From NCBI GenBank assembly GCA_948099385.1, contig CANUEZ040000020.1, forward strand, positions 682,001-746,000: a stretch of 64,000 nucleotides of DNA. The letters run 5' to 3'. Positions 1 to 11,958 of this stretch are shown here, piece after piece. The notes below the pieces were generated by a model. That model had not been told where the DNA came from and did not search any database. It worked only from the letters and a program-made list of their open reading frames with translations. A program made the position numbers and the translations under genes. Position 1 is the stretch's first letter. Each line of letters starts with the position of its first letter. Source of the DNA: Fasciola hepatica. Taxonomy: Eukaryota > Platyhelminthes > Trematoda > Plagiorchiida > Fasciolidae.

Positions 1-169
1 AATATCGGCTCCCTAAAAGCCCCGTGGACAGTCAGCTAGATTTCCTGCGACCTCTTGATATCCGAAGTCATGAGAACACCAAATTCGTTTTTCCATTGCA
101 GCCACTAAACCGTGAATGGCCATTTTACCCTTCCCCCCCCGGTTGTGGATAAATAACTGCTACCCTGGT

Positions 170-1509
170 CGGTAGATGAGTTTTATCCCCCTTCTTATGC
201 ATGTCTCGTGTACTTGCTCGTACTCACATTTCAGTTTCGCTGGCTAGTAACTCTCGCTACCACATCCTCATTCATGACGTCGCCCGCAAGTCCAGCTGGC
301 GCAACAACACATAAACTTCAAGCCACCAGACAACCCATGCTCGCGAGATAATGCATATCTGTAATAACAATCACTTCCTGATTATTCCTGAATTCCATTT
401 GAAATAAACTCTTGCCTCAGCTGGAACACGAACCACCGAAATTTATGTTCTCGATGGAGTTCCCATATGCTCTCGGAAAGCGGAATCCTTCATCCTCCTC
501 ACCTGTCATTCCCAATTCTGATACTGGAAAGAACTGGGACTCAATGAGACAACATGTTCATCATTGGAAAGGCATAATAGGGCCTGAGCCTATGTACCAC
601 AAGTTTGAGCAATGCATAGCCAAATTCGCAACGGATCCCGAAATCAAAAGGCGATTATCAATGAGATTCTACGACGCTAGATTATTGAAGAAACAATTAC
701 ACAAAACAGATACAAACCTCAATTTCAAGATCACAAGGGCTCAAGAAACGAGAACCGAATTGCGGCGTGCGAGCGAGGAGCACGTGTGTCACGCAGGTCC
801 AGAACAAATATATGACACAATTAAAGCTCTGAGCGCGAATAAACAAAAATTGGTCCATAAGAATAAACGGTGCGTGAGGACACGTTATTAGTGTAGGCAA
901 GTGAGTAATGCTAAGAAAAAACATGGAACTGCAAAGGTTTTAGGGGGATTTTCCACGACCGGTCGGTACAACCTATGCGGTGACTTTCCGCCCGTGCCTC
1001 CTTTGCAAGATGATTTTACTTCGCACGGAATCCAGCTTTGTAGTTAATTCCCCAATGCTCCAGCTCCTAACCTCCTAACAACAGTTTCACATTTTCAACT
1101 TTTGCATGTCAATGGTTAGTAGCCCCGGCAATAAACTCGCACTTCATGGATTGCCGCTCTGCTTCATGTTTACGAATGCTCTCTTGGTTGCCTGCATAAA
1201 GTTCTTCCTGATACTCTGCTTCATAACTTGTCCAGCTCGTTGAACCCCAGTAGGCATCCATCAGTCGTGGCTTGCGTCAATTTTGCGTGTAATTTATATT
1301 CAGCAATTTATCCTAATGATCCTTCCAACAACTCCAGATTTCCCATCTGCTGAACTTGAGTTCGAAACTGATTCACACTTGACGCGAAAATTATTGTCAT
1401 TTTGCTCTATTCAAACTCTTACAAGCTTCATTGTTTTGTGTTGAAATTTTCGACTCCGAGTTTTAAATCTGGTGCTTATTTCATCGTATTATTCAACGTT
1501 GTATACCTT
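170..1509 (+). repeat. Repeat R, copy A
   Basis: First of three nearly identical interspersed copies; the others are at about 25310-26629 and 45862-47060. Homology with the second copy starts near GTAGATG at about 170. Homology with the third ends at GTTGTATACCTT near 1509. Over the shared part the copies differ at only a few positions per hundred bases. Each carries the same 160-codon gag-like frame. I see no long terminal repeats, terminal inverted repeats or clear target duplications, so the mechanism of spread is unknown. It may be an internal piece of an LTR element or a non-autonomous derivative. The near identity implies recent copying or segmental duplication. Confidence 0.85.
412..891 (+). 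CDS. Gag-like ORF in repeat R copy A
   Basis: Open frame of 159 codons with no strong ATG: it opens at a TTG just after an in-frame TGA, and the first ATG is at about 445. The middle (DPEIKRRLS, then a basic and acidic helix-rich stretch) has the feel of a retrotransposon capsid domain, but I cannot name the family. It ends at a TAG, after which the same frame stays open to a TAA at about 1047. That extension is basic at first (CRQVSNAKKKHG) and could be a decayed zinc knuckle. Copy A differs from copy C by four amino-acid changes and two silent ones, which suggests drift rather than selection. It could instead be an unrelated repeat-borne ORF. Confidence 0.4.
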   Translation: MPQLEHEPPKFMFSMEFPYALGKRNPSSSSPVIPNSDTGKNWDSMRQHVHHWKGIIGPEPMYHKFEQCIAKFATDPEIKRRLSMRFYDARLLKKQLHKTDTNLNFKITRAQETRTELRRASEEHVCHAGPEQIYDTIKALSANKQKLVHKNKRCVRTRY

Positions 1510-3230
1510 TACTACGAGCGTTTCATTGTGTCCTGACCATAGCCGAGCAATATAGTGTCCTGATTCGCTTGTATGGCGACTTCGCCTCCCACCTCGACTT
1601 CGCGTGTAAGCCTCATCGGCGTCACAGCTTCCTTTTCCGGTATCGTCCGACGGAATAGCCCTACAATGAGTTGCTAGGGGCCGCTTCCTTCGTCTAGTGA
1701 ACCACTTTCCGTGCTTCATCATCTAATACAATCAACACCTGGTGGCACGGTCTCCGACGCACCGACCTCCTAATAGCCGTTTTTTACACTTAGACCCCCT
1801 ATCTCACTGGCTATTTGCTTTTGATGCCGCTCGTATCCTACATCCTTCTGCTTTCTTATTCTCATCAATGAGATTTCTGGCAAGGCGCAGCACCTATCTT
1901 CAACTACTCCTGCTATAAAATGGTCTCCAATGTCATAGTTCGTACACTCTACCATATTTGGTCGGGCTGGGGCATCTGCTGCTTTGGTCTCCGCTTCCGA
2001 GTTACCGCTCTGCAGAACATTCCTGGCACTGTTACGTGCTTGATTCTCACCATTCTGAGGAAGTCCCTGGTCCAAATCCGGCCTTGAGTTAGCTTCCCTT
2101 TGTGGTGGTGGTGGGTGTTGTCAATGAATAGGTCTCCTGGCTTGAATTGTTCTTGCCCCCCTTTAATTCTATCTGTCGAAGTTCCCCTGTGAAATCCCCA
2201 ATTGTATCCTGAAGACCCCGCATGCTTCTTTTCTTCTGTTCCTTCACTTTTCTTTCTTTTTTCTTTTTTCTTCGTCCTCTCCCGTCACCCCATTTTTTCA
2301 CGCTGATTCACGCTTCTCCTCATGTAAAACTCTCAAGTTCCAATCTCCTCCACCCTGCCTGGCCAGTTCCTTCATTTTACCCTGACTTTCAAATTCACCG
2401 GGCACATTTGACTGCCCACTTGGTTCACTTAACCTCACTTCATTATTCCTTGGCATGCATACATTTACTTCCCTCCCATCTCCCTTCTAAATCTACCTGC
2501 CCTGCTTTTGTCATGCATGTCAAAACTTTTCACGAATTTTGTTTGCCCATTTTGTCGCTTGTAAAACTTGATTCAGCGTAAGGCACGCTTTGAGCATCTC
2601 TGAAAGGTACTATTGTTGTTAATATTATTGTTATCATTATTGTTATAACTCTATATGTCAAAGTTCCCATGTGGGGTCTTCAATTTTACCTTTAAGCTCC
2701 CTCAGGGTTCATTTTCCTTGCCACTACCCCCTAATACAATTTCCCCCGTCTCGTTTTTGTTTTGAAAGCAGTACCTCTACCACTGTTTGTTTCATCGGTG
2801 CCGATGACCAGGAACCTACTTTCTTTGGCTCCTCTGACATCGTATTTGTTTTGACCTCCCCTGCCTCCCAAAATTACTTTTGTACGACATCAGCGAAACC
2901 GGGTTTCATGGCTTCAAATTCCTTTCCACTTACAAATCTAACTTGAGGTCTCTCAAGATGCTGCATGCAATTTAGGATTTCTTTAATAACGCCGGGTTTG
3001 CAGGCCCTCCTTGCAGCAGCTCTATGTAGTTTTCATGCCTGCCCAATCCAGGCATTCTGACCTTAGACAAAATAATGCCTTTTCTTGATACCCCAGCGGC
3101 TTGCATGCTCCTTCCCCTGACATGCATCACTAACGGTTTTCTGTGCCATACGCCCTCCGCATAACCCTGACAAGAGCGGACTTAATGCACGCATAAGCTA
3201 TGTTGGAATGTTACAGCGAGACTCAAGATA
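1510..3230. other. No recognisable gene; pyrimidine-rich tract
   Basis: Small open frames occur on both strands but none shows a motif I recognise. From about 2220 to 2570 the plus strand is strongly pyrimidine-rich (runs of C and T), which by itself opens a long low-complexity frame on each strand. Short ATT/GTT-rich stretches lie near 2610-2650. I would not annotate a gene here. Confidence 0.6.
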
Positions 3231-3491
3231 TAATCAAGCAACTGCCATAGGGCAGGGGGTAGGAAGGAGCCAGAACTTCGGCGATCGGTCACCTAGGGTG
3301 AGCTGATAGAGGATTCCGGCATCCGAATACGCGAGACCCTCTGTTTTACTCTTCAGTGCTTTGCGGCAGCAGCTGAAGTTATTGAGCTGCTGTTTCAGCC
3401 AAGTCGGACTGTCGGGCCTTGGGATAGTGACGTTATTCTCTCGGTTCACATAAGGCACGTACACCTCCACTTAGAGTAACCTGTTCTGGCT

Positions 3492-3725
3492 GGAGCACCA
3501 CAACTGATATAGGGCCAAGCAGCTGCTTGAGACCGTCCAAAGAGAGTTTGCAAAAAAGGATACTGGGCTGCCGGATAAGAGGTACACGGAACGGCTCATG
3601 TCACTGGACCCGTTCTCGCTAAGCAGGCTTTGCCTCCGGGAAGACCTGAGCAAGATGTTCAAACGGCTCGACTGGCTTTCCAAACCGACGGGCAGTTACC
3701 GGCCATGAGCAATTAACTAACCCTT
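3492..3725 (+). repeat. Repeat S, copy 1 (possible coding footprint)
   Basis: About 230 bp shared with 47966-48205 in the same orientation, with small indels. Plus strand: here an uninterrupted frame begins YRAKQLLETVQREF and runs about 65 codons to a TGA at 3706-3708; the second copy has a stop and a frameshift in that frame. The minus strand is also open in both copies, so the coding strand cannot be settled by eye. The protein is not one I recognise. It could be a retrotransposon Gag piece or a duplicated exon. Flanks outside the block are unrelated. Confidence 0.65.
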
Positions 3726-3839
3726 ACAGGGCACAAGATAAGTGCTGAAACCACCCTTTCCCTCCAGAATCTTTCTTGTTGTTCCGAGTTATTGTCTGTT
3801 CATCTTTAACCTTCTGCCACCACCAGTGGAATTGTATTG

Positions 3840-4830
3840 TAAGGATAACGTAGATTGTAAGTGCTCGACTGAACAGGCCGTTACCCCACCTGTCGGTAAA
3901 TCCGCTTATTCGGCTGTTGGTAGCAACTTGTTGGAAGCTTTCGAGGTGGTAAAGTTAGAACTGTCAACTGCTCAGCCAGAGGAGGAAGCCTCTGAGCTCG
4001 TAAGCATGGCGGCTGACGCCAAAGGAAGGGCTATTGAGGCTTTCGGACGACATGCTAGTAAGATTGTCTTGGTGCAACTGGCAGTTAGACAGCGGATTGA
4101 TGGAGCTGTCCACACTCGGCTGTCCATCCCGAAGCCGTTGTGACAACCTTTGTCACGTTGATATTTCTGATCCAGTGAGTGGTATGGATGGGCTAAGCTG
4201 GCCGCTAGTAAGATTAGAATTACTTTACTGTGGAGTTCCAAGGTTTGATAGTTCACCTCTAGAGTAGGTCCTGTTCTTCCCCCAATCTGAGAGTCAGATC
4301 AAGATCTGAGTTAAGGAGAATGGTCAGTTTTTGAACCATTTATTTTATTGTTCTGGAGGGAAATCGAAGGGAGCCATTCGAGGTTGTCCGCTTTACAAAG
4401 CTATTGAAGGTCATCAGCGAGCAAGAGGCATGTTTTGAGAATGTTTTTTCAGAAGCATCACATTTTTCGTTTCACGCTTGAGGAAAAAACCAGGCTGGGA
4501 TTGATTGCACCAGAACCGGTTGCCTTGAAGTCCTACGCCAACAAGTCGACCAGTTGTGCAGATGCTTTACAGCTACTAGGATATATGAGTGACCTTAATT
4601 CGGTTCGTACCTTAGGGGCAGTTACCCCGGTACATGGCTGTTGATCGGGTGAAAACTGCTGGTGAGATCTGGGAGACAGACAACGAATCAGGGTTTTGTG
4701 ACCTGTGTCGGTTCGTAAGTGCTAAGGCACTTTTACAAGCCAGCATAAAAAGTCACTTTGTCCATGAACGGGGGAACGCTTTGGACGATTATAGTAGGTA
4801 CGGCTCGAATCAAAAACCCTTGTCGTATCT
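3840..4830 (+). pseudogene. gag: BEL-A gag remnant
   Basis: Decayed BEL/Pao Gag. Translated in changing frames it shows the family's landmarks in order: a GRAIEA-like stretch at about 4030, then at about 4380-4440 a segment parallel to the EGC..L....Y.RARE..K..FGQ region of BEL-C, then a D(A)LQLLGYMSDLNSVRTL segment at 4560-4615 matching the NHLGYTSNLNALHTL segment of BEL-C. Next comes an RWAK-like stretch with DLCRFVSAKAL at 4640-4740. Several stops and at least three frame changes make it non-functional. The role in a live element is assembly of virus-like particles in the cytoplasm. Confidence 0.75.
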
Positions 4831-5033
4831 GTAAAAATAATACCAGTTACATTAGGTGATGTGGTAGACGTAGCCTAGGGGACTGGTAAGAGCTTCTCGC
4901 CCTGTCGCTTGAAGAGCGCTGGGGCTTTGTGTCCCTATTCAGAGCGTGTTTCGTTTGCTAACGCCCATGGCATCGTGCTAGTAGATGCCATCTGAAGGGG
5001 CAGTGTGGAGAAAAGGATTGCAATCGCTGGCAT

Positions 5034-5383
5034 TGTGAGGGAATGCGCCCAGCTCCTTGCTAATAGACGGCCTGGTTCAATGAAGCAGATTGTAAATGAT
5101 CGGCTGAGCAGAATCACTTACAGGGTAAGAACCGGTCAGGCGATCAATGGGCTAGTCAGCGGTTAACATTCGACCAGAGCCAAGTCGTCCAATCCGGGCG
5201 CAGCCAGACTAACCAACGAGATGGACAGTCCAGGTCTGTCAGCAGACCAACAAGCATTTATGCACGGTTTTGTTTGTGACGAGCGCATATTTCGCGTATA
5301 AAATTTATTCTGTACCAATAAAAGGAAGCCGATTCTGAGGCAGTACTGAGTTTTCACTAGAATTAGTGGGACGGAACGAAACG
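5034..5383 (+). mobile_element. 350 bp solo LTR, copy 1
   Basis: Begins TGTGAGGGAATG and ends with GGAACGAAACG, where copy 2 (39710-40059) ends AAAACA. Both copies are exactly 350 bp with about 75-80% identity by eye. The flanks are GGCAT on the left (5029-5033) and GGCGT on the right (5384-5388), an imperfect 5 bp target duplication. TG...CA ends, a 5 bp duplication and no coding content are what a solo LTR of a Ty3/gypsy or BEL-type element should look like. TATAAAA and AATAAA-like words lie near its 3' half. Its parent element is not in this window. It interrupts BEL-A between the Gag and protease remnants. Confidence 0.75.
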
Positions 5384-6290
5384 GGCGTCATTGTTTGTTT
5401 CTTGAGATAAACGAAGTTTCGGTCATCAACGCAACTTCTCAACTGTGTCCAATGGGTCTTGGAGTGGGCTCGTGATTCGTACCTTTCATTATTGAAGCTC
5501 CAAGCAATTCTTTGCACAATGGTGCGCAGCTCAACACCGGTGTGGATGTCAGTCTTATGCTTCGTGATTTAGATGAGCGCTTAGGCCTCGTAAGAGAGAC
5601 AGTTGGCACCAGCCCGAACACTCTCATCAAGATGCTGTGCGACTCTTTGAAAGGATTTCGTTTATTCTCAGGTCCCTGTATGGTAACGAGGTGATCAGAG
5701 TCCGGGGCTTCATTACCTTTCAGGCAAATTGGGACCTAAAGGTCGGGGCACCGAATTGGAAAGTTTTTCCAAGTGGAGTCATTTGACAAGGATAGAATTC
5801 GAAGCCATTTGAGTCTCACTGATCGGAGTGGTAATTGGTTTAGACGCTTCTTCGGCCCACCGGATTTCAGGACAGAGGGGGCTTAGTAGGGAGGCCCTCA
5901 CGCTGGTCGATCTTTTTTGGTCTGAGCCATAGGAGGTCCGTCGAATGACGATCTTTCGTATGAGTTTAAATCCTGTGCCGCACACAGTCTGCGGTTTCTT
6001 GAGAATAACCCCCAAAAGTTCTATGGTAAAGATTTTGAAAACCGTGACCCGCCTCATTGTCAGTGGAGGACGAAAAGTCCATCAAAATTCTGGTTAGGTC
6101 ATTACGACTTGAGGAGGGACATCTCAGGAAGAACAACAGTCTCGTTAAGCTTTGCAACTTAACGGTCGCTCTTCATCATTTGAGGTTGCTGAGTAATAGG
6201 TTTCTCAAGGATCCAGAGCTCAAAGTTAAATAAAGGAACGTTGTTGAGTGCTACTTCGGAAGGGCATACGCGATGCAGGTGCAAGGGGAG
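5384..6290 (+). pseudogene. pol: BEL-A protease and pre-RT linker remnant
   Basis: At about 5515-5590 the text AQLNTGVDVSLM...ERLGL corresponds to the BEL aspartic protease core (A-L-L-D-T-G-x-D-x-S-L). The catalytic Asp position reads Asn, so the protease would be dead. At 5980-6270 a segment starting FLENNPQKFYGKDF and ending LLSNRFLKDPELKVK followed by a stop matches the linker that precedes the RT fingers in BEL/Pao Pol. Stops and frame changes are frequent. The RT itself is not found downstream; the linker stops near 6290 and gives way to integrase-side text, which marks an internal deletion. Confidence 0.65.
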
Positions 6291-6379
6291 CCCTAGGCGG
6301 ACAGGCAATTAAATCGGTGTCTGCCTGGAAGACCTGGCCTCTCGAGGGATGCGTTTGGAAGATATAGACCATCAGTAGT

Positions 6380-7975
6380 GCGGCCCTAAGGCTCGTGGTC
6401 CTCAGAAGTTACTGAATTCATAGACGAAGCGCTTGTCGGAGGGCGACCCGAGATGTCGGAGACGAAGATGCGTACTGTGGCTAGTTTAATAAACAACAGC
6501 TCATTTCTGCCAAAATATGAGCGCCGTTTGTCCCGGAATACTTTATTAAGGAGTACTGCCTGGATATTGCTGGGCAAGCAATATCTACCCACTATGGTCA
6601 AAGAAAGAAACGACTGGTATATGCAAGTGGGTTATTCAACGGTTCAGAAGATGAGAAATAGTTGCGGAGCAGCCTTAAGATTGGTACAGGAAGAATGTTT
6701 ACTCAATCGAAATGCCTCAAAGGAATGCGGCAATGACTCCAGGCAGCCCAACACAAAAGTGAGGTCCAGATCGAACTGATGGACATCTATGCTTGCGAGG
6801 GCGACCAGTATGGATCAGTTAGCCACAGGAGGTTAGGCATCCCATGTTTCTGCCAAATGTGCACGGAGTCACTGAGATAATGGCTAGCCTTTTCACGAAA
6901 CAAAAAGACTTGTTCGCCCTTTCTCAAGTTCCGTCGAATACTCGTCAGCTCTTCTGGAATGTAAGTGGCAGAGCTACCTTTCGACGTGTTCTCAGGAAAG
7001 CTTGCACTGTTGCAGAGCGACAACGCGTTCCAGTACAAAACAAATGGCTTCTCCATCGACTGAACGAAAATGAATAGTGGCTATACCCTCGAGTACGTTG
7101 GAGTAGAATATTTTGGGCCGTTTGCGGTAAAGTGTGGCAGGAGTGAAGAAAACTATTGCGGCTGTTTATTCACCTGTTTGAAAGTGGGAGCTCTGCACAT
7201 TGAATTTGCCCACTATTTTGTCTACGGGTCCTACCTTCCAGGCACTAACAAGCTTCATGGCCGGAAGGGGTCAACCACATATCTCCTTTAATGAAGGTGG
7301 AGGCAATTTTAAAGGAACTTAGTTTGAATCTAGAGGATGTGTTCAGGAGCTATCACAAGACAGGACAAATCACATTCTATCAGACTGTGATGCTGAATGG
7401 AGATTCGAGCCGCCAGACGCTAGTCATTGGGGTGGAGTCTGGGAAAGCGTGATACTTTCGGTGCCCCGTGTGCTATAGTCTGTAGCCCATGGTCGTCTTG
7501 TGGTTGCTGAAAGTCCAGTGACATTTTTGGTGGAAGTAGAGAGAATCGTCACCGATCTCCCCTCGTAACAGGGATAGATCATTGAAAATACCTCGGAGTA
7601 TTAACTGCAAGCACGTTTCAGATACTTCGTAGTAACGAAGCTATGTTCGAGGCCAGGATTTCCCCAATGCCTGTGTCAGAGGCTGGAAAAGGTAAAGTTG
7701 TTAGAGGATTCAGTTCGGGAAAGTTGGAAGACCGAGTGTGTCAGCATAATGAAAGAAGGACAAAAATGTTTACTGAAAAGGGGAGACGTGTAAACAGGAA
7801 GTTTGGTTCTTCTAGTAAGCAATAGTTGTCGTAGAACAAAAGGTCTCCATGGCCTGTTAGCGAAGTGCGGTCTGGGAAAGATAGGCCTATTACAGAGTCT
7901 TTGGTTCGCACACCCTGCGAGTTGTCGTGAAGTGGCGTATGCAAACTGTTTTTCGGAAAGTGCGGGTGTTTAATC
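6380..7975 (+). pseudogene. pol: BEL-A integrase remnant
   Basis: Starts with the pre-integrase stretch (ASLINNSSFLPKY, about 6480) and passes through the HHCC-side segment FWNVSGRATFRRVLRKACTV (about 6950-7015). The catalytic core follows: first Asp region GVEYFGPF at 7100, where the expected Asp reads Glu, and the third acidic region DASHWGGVWES at 7415-7450. At 7700-7940 a KRGDV*TGSLVLLV segment matches the DUF5641-type C-terminal domain of BEL/Pao integrases. The middle of the core is frameshifted. In a live element this protein inserts cDNA into chromosomes; here it is a fossil. Confidence 0.8.
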
Positions 7976-7980
7976 TGGTT

Positions 7981-9800
7981 ACTTGTAGTACATACTCTCT
8001 GTTTTTGATTGTTTTATCTTTCTTGGTGATTTAACAAACAATTTTTTTCCGTTGTTGAAGCAAACGTGTTTATATTCTATTTATTTGGTGAGATTTCTGC
8101 TGTGCATCTTGGTTGATTAAGTATGGTTTAGCTTGCAAGGTACTATCACAATCACTGGTTACTCTTCCAGCTCTCTCATTTAAGGTCTTTGTGACCGTAT
8201 GCTCGTCTTACTGGATCTGGGGTGGTTTACATCTGGTTGCAAAGATGTACGTCCATCTCGCACTAGAACAGTGTTGGGTTGGCTGCTGACGAAAAAAGTT
8301 AATCGAATCGGCTTCTGTTGATTTGGGCCCACCAGTTCTGTCACATGCCGACCACTTCTCAGGGCAGTTGTGGTGCCCTATAGCGTCGGGTTTAGTTAGT
8401 TTTCCTCCGCACCCGCCGTCGTAAGTGGTCCATGATTCGGTCGCTTCATGGTTTGTTTGACCACCCACCTATTGGCAGCTCCCAAAATGGGCTTGCACAC
8501 AGGCTATGAACCTTCGGTGAAAATAAAGTTTTACCCTTCTTGTAATCGCCGTTGCGATGTTTGCCCCGTTTGTCTGCTTCAAGTTTTCATATTTTGATCG
8601 TTGATGGTAGGTTGAGGCTCTGATCATGAGTATCATTCCTGTTATTACGTGGACAGTGTAGACAACCTCAAGCTACTCTGACCCAAAAATGCCCTTCCCA
8701 CTTTACGCAGCAGAATGGTTTTCCGTTGATCAGCGGTTCATATCCCTACATCACATCCGCGCTGTCGTGTCATTCCTATGTAGTAGAAGCTTGTTATTCA
8801 AACTTTTTGAGTCCTTTTGACTGACTGTTATTTCGGTGAGGAAACTGAGAAAATATGGTGCGCCTAAACCTTAACTAGTCGTTGTTGCTCAGTTGTGTGC
8901 CTACTAATGGTTGATTTGAATGCAAGCTTGTGCGGACGGCGAAGTGAACCTCACTTACGAGTTCGGTGACAAACTGCAGGCGGAATCAAGGTCGAAGGAC
9001 TTTACTGGGTGTATTATGTCCGCCGAAGGGTCGCAGCCGGTTGTATATGGAGAAAGGCTCGCTAAACTCAGCTGTTTCTTTGAAAGTAGTTATTCCCCCC
9101 TTTTCCTTGCTCTTCGTTTAAATGCTTCTGTTTTCTGTCTCTCTACTGACCTCTCGGACATGAGATTCTCAATCGTTCAGCTAGATTGATCCTGCTTCGT
9201 TCTTACGATCAGCCTGGGTAAGTACACAACCAAGCAAGATTTGCAAAGTTTTGATTTGTTGTTGTTCCGTATTTAGTTACCACAATTATTATTATTAACT
9301 TTCCCTTTTTGGTGCCCTAGAACTGTCGAACTTCTCTAGTTTCCGGTTCAGAAGTAGCCGGCACACTTCTGGTCTTTGCTCGCAAAGGCTAACGTTCCGG
9401 GCAACCTTGCAACCCCGAAGAAAACCTCGCCTTCCGGGGAACACTGTTTTCTATATGTCGTTATCCAGGAATCATCCGCACTACAGCCAGAAGATAAAAT
9501 AGACCAGAATCAGAGAGGATGCTGTGAATGCATCTCGAAAGTCAAGGATCGAACTACCACAAATGAAACGGTAATATCAGCTGAAATAGACATTTTGTGA
9601 TGAAATAAATTACGTACAAAAGAAAGTGAAATAAATTCTGTCGGGTGTAACCAAAGGCAAAGAATATTACAAAACATTGTTTATATCATCAAATTTACAC
9701 TGGTATATAAGGCCTAGCACTACAAAATGTCAGCACCCATCTCGCTTGCTAGCCACGTAAACGACCATGACCGTTGACAATTCCGATACGTTTTCCTGAT
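7981..9800. other. No recognisable gene
   Basis: Between BEL-A and the MULE remnant there are only short open frames (for example 8208-8468 minus, 8920-9189 plus and 9376-9600 plus), none with motifs I know. 9280-9295 has a short ATT run. 9600-9660 is rich in AAATAAATTA-like words. Any element ends of the MULE could lie in the last 200 bases, but I see no terminal inverted repeat. Confidence 0.55.
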
Positions 9801-9810
9801 TGATAAAAGA

Positions 9811-11288
9811 CTTACGAAGATCTCGACGAATTCACAACCGATTTTCGAGAGCTCCAGCGATGCACAAATACCAGCTTTTACAATTACAATGCCCGTACAT
9901 GGAAACAGGTCGAAAAGCGTCGGTTAACAATTAGCGACGGAATGAAATATCATTTCGTGTAATATTGTTGTGTCCATCGGGGCCGAAAAGGTGGACGTGG
10001 TTCAAGGTTAGAATAATTGTATGCTAATGTTTGATTTCATTGAAGATACAAAAACCTGGATTGAGGAGCATTCGTCACCTTGGTCGCCCAAGGAACTGGA
10101 TATCGTGTCGCAAAGTGGTGCATGCCCCATAGTGATAGGTTCCAAATAGAAAATCCTAGTTTATATGTAACTAACCGAAGGCTGACATCTTTTCAAGAGT
10201 CCATGGTGTTTAACTTAATGGACACTTTCCATAATACAGCTGAATTAGGGGACTATACTAGTTGCATGTTCAATAGGCCTCTGAATAGCATGGACTTTCG
10301 ATCTATACGTGCCCGTCACAGTCACGATGTTCGTGGTAACGTAATTAAGGTTAAAGAATTACTGGATGGTAAATGCATTAGCGAGGTAATACACGAGGAG
10401 AATATAGTGAGGTTCCTTTTCTTCATACCCAGGGAGGTGATTCCGGTTGCTCGTGGATGCAGCCAGGATATCCTAGCTGACGAAACCCATCAAATGAACT
10501 GCGGAGGCTATGTATTATGACACGCAATGATAGTGGATGAAACAGGCTTAGGCCATAGCATTCTGTATGCATTACTGCCCAATGTAAGCACTGTAAGCTA
10601 CACACAAGCCGTGGGTTTTCTGCGTGAATACTTACCCGCAACTAGGGAATGAAAAACCATAGTGGTAGATCGTAGTCTTGCTCAGTTAAACGGGTTCAAG
10701 ACTCACTATCCTGAAGCCCAAATAGTGTTTTGCCAGTTTCGCGTGTTGCAAGATATGCGGAAACGGTGCAACCATCTAGGTGCAGCAACGACGCTAGAAA
10801 AGGATCGTGTTTTTCAGTGGATGCGTGACACGGTGTTCGCAAGCAGCTAGTCTGCATTCAAACGATTTCGGGCCGCTATTCAGGCCCGCAGCTCCGAGGC
10901 AATGGGTTACTTAGTAAGGACTTGGATGCCGTTTAGGGATTTCTGGGCGGGATACAAAGTAAGTCAGGTATTAACTTTGGGTAATTTAACAACCAATAGA
11001 GTTGAAACCGAAAATAGGCATCTTAAGACGAGACTGTCACCTAGGCCAACCTTGGTCCAGGGAAAAACGTCTAGAAGGAAGCCGTCAATCGAGGTTCGGT
11101 TTACTGACGAGAGCGATATTCAGGTCATAGGAAACCCTTTGCAGCGTATCCAGTTCCGCCAGCATCAGACAACTACGGCCAACCAATTCCGAATAGCAAA
11201 CAAGAAACGAAAATTAGACTGGCCGGCATCTCCAATCAACAAGGACGTTTGCAGCGTTTGCCGGCAAGAGGATCCAACGTCGACCTAA
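9811..11288 (+). pseudogene. MULE-like transposase remnant 1
   Basis: Related to the minus-strand protein at 51.6-53.28 kb. From the N-terminus: an F..DF..LQ stretch at about 9830, a long segment with RRLTSFQES...ELGDYTSCMFNR (10170-10280), then ILADETHQMNCGG at about 10470-10505, which carries the first catalytic Asp region of MULE transposases. VVDRSLAQLNGF...C.FRVLQDM at about 10660-10755 holds the second Asp. TTNRVETENRHLK is at about 10990-11025. Stops lie at about 10520 and 10850 and near the Asp2 region. The C-terminal part jumps from this point to an unrelated-looking tail ending in CSVCRQEDP; the SWIM zinc finger present in copy 2 is absent, so an internal deletion is likely. Confidence 0.7.
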
Positions 11289-11902
11289 TTGTTCCAAAAA
11301 GGTATCAATTTCACGATACAAAAGGACATTCTGGCAGATACAATTTTTACGATTTATTATGCCTTACGGCATCGACCGTAAATTGCTATTTTTCCCGTTC
11401 CGATGGGGTATAAATTTTGAAACAAGACTCAACATTTAGGCAGATATGAGCGGAATTTGCGGCAGACTAATGCCGCCAATATCTCATTCAAATTTAGCGG
11501 GGTGATGAAATCGGTGACCTTGCTCACCGGCGCCCGTTCAAATCCCATTGTAGTAGTTTCATTCATTGTTACCATGTATCTCAGATACCCATCTTAACGC
11601 GCGCGGTTGCTACCTGAAACCATGGAGACGGTGTGGGCTGCGATCTTGAGCCGTTAATGGAGGCTCGTGTGTCCCACGCGGGATTTCTGAAAACTTCGTC
11701 TTAGTGAATTATTCTCCATGTGAACAATTTTGTTATTGAGCTGAATTTGGCTATTTTATTTTGAGTTCTCAGCCGGCTTATAAGCGAGTATATGTTCAGT
11801 TATAAATAGGCATGCATATGTATTACACTGTGTTATTCCCGCTTATAGATATGCAAACTTCATGTGTGCCATACGACGTTTATATGCGCATATTCTTATG
11901 TT

Positions 11903-11904
<2 letters not shown>
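11289..11904. other. No gene; hairpin-bearing stretch
   Basis: No coding signal. A perfect 6 bp stem hairpin CGGTGA-CCTTGC-TCACCG lies near 11511-11528, followed by CGTTCAAATCC, which resembles an RNA polymerase III B box. The T-stem does not pair and no acceptor stem is found, so I do not call a tRNA. A decayed tRNA-derived SINE is possible. Confidence 0.4.

Positions 11905-11954
<50 letters not shown>
11905..11954. repeat. (TA)n microsatellite
   Basis: About 25 uninterrupted TA units. A/T-rich sequence with related words (ATATATG, ATAAATAT) continues to about 12115. The two tyrosine/isoleucine-rich open frames crossing it are artefacts of the repeat. Confidence 0.98.

Positions 11955-11958
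<4 letters not shown>

Larger units (their letters stand above)
3740..7980 (+). mobile_element. BEL-A: decayed BEL/Pao LTR retrotransposon
   Basis: Pieces of Gag, protease, the pre-RT linker and integrase appear in the canonical BEL/Pao order on the plus strand, with many stops and frameshifts. The RT and RNase H core is missing: linker text runs to about 6290, and the next recognisable text is the region just before the integrase at about 6400. The missing block would normally be about 1.7 kb. A 350 bp solo LTR sits inside at 5034-5383. I see no flanking LTRs of its own. Gag and integrase text resemble BEL-C at 33-38 kb only distantly, so this is an older or different lineage. Confidence 0.8.

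Noticed and set aside
2222..2581. 119-codon plus frame in the C/T tract
   Set aside because: Low-complexity pyrimidine tract opens the frame; amino-acid content is only Ser, Leu, Phe, Pro and His rich.
8208..8468. 86-codon minus frame with several Cys and His
   Set aside because: Spacing fits neither CCHC nor other zinc-binding patterns; no repeat partner.
11497..11565. tRNA-like stretch with a hairpin and a B-box-like CGTTCAAATCC
   Set aside because: The T-stem bases do not pair, no acceptor stem or A box in the right place; at best a decayed SINE.
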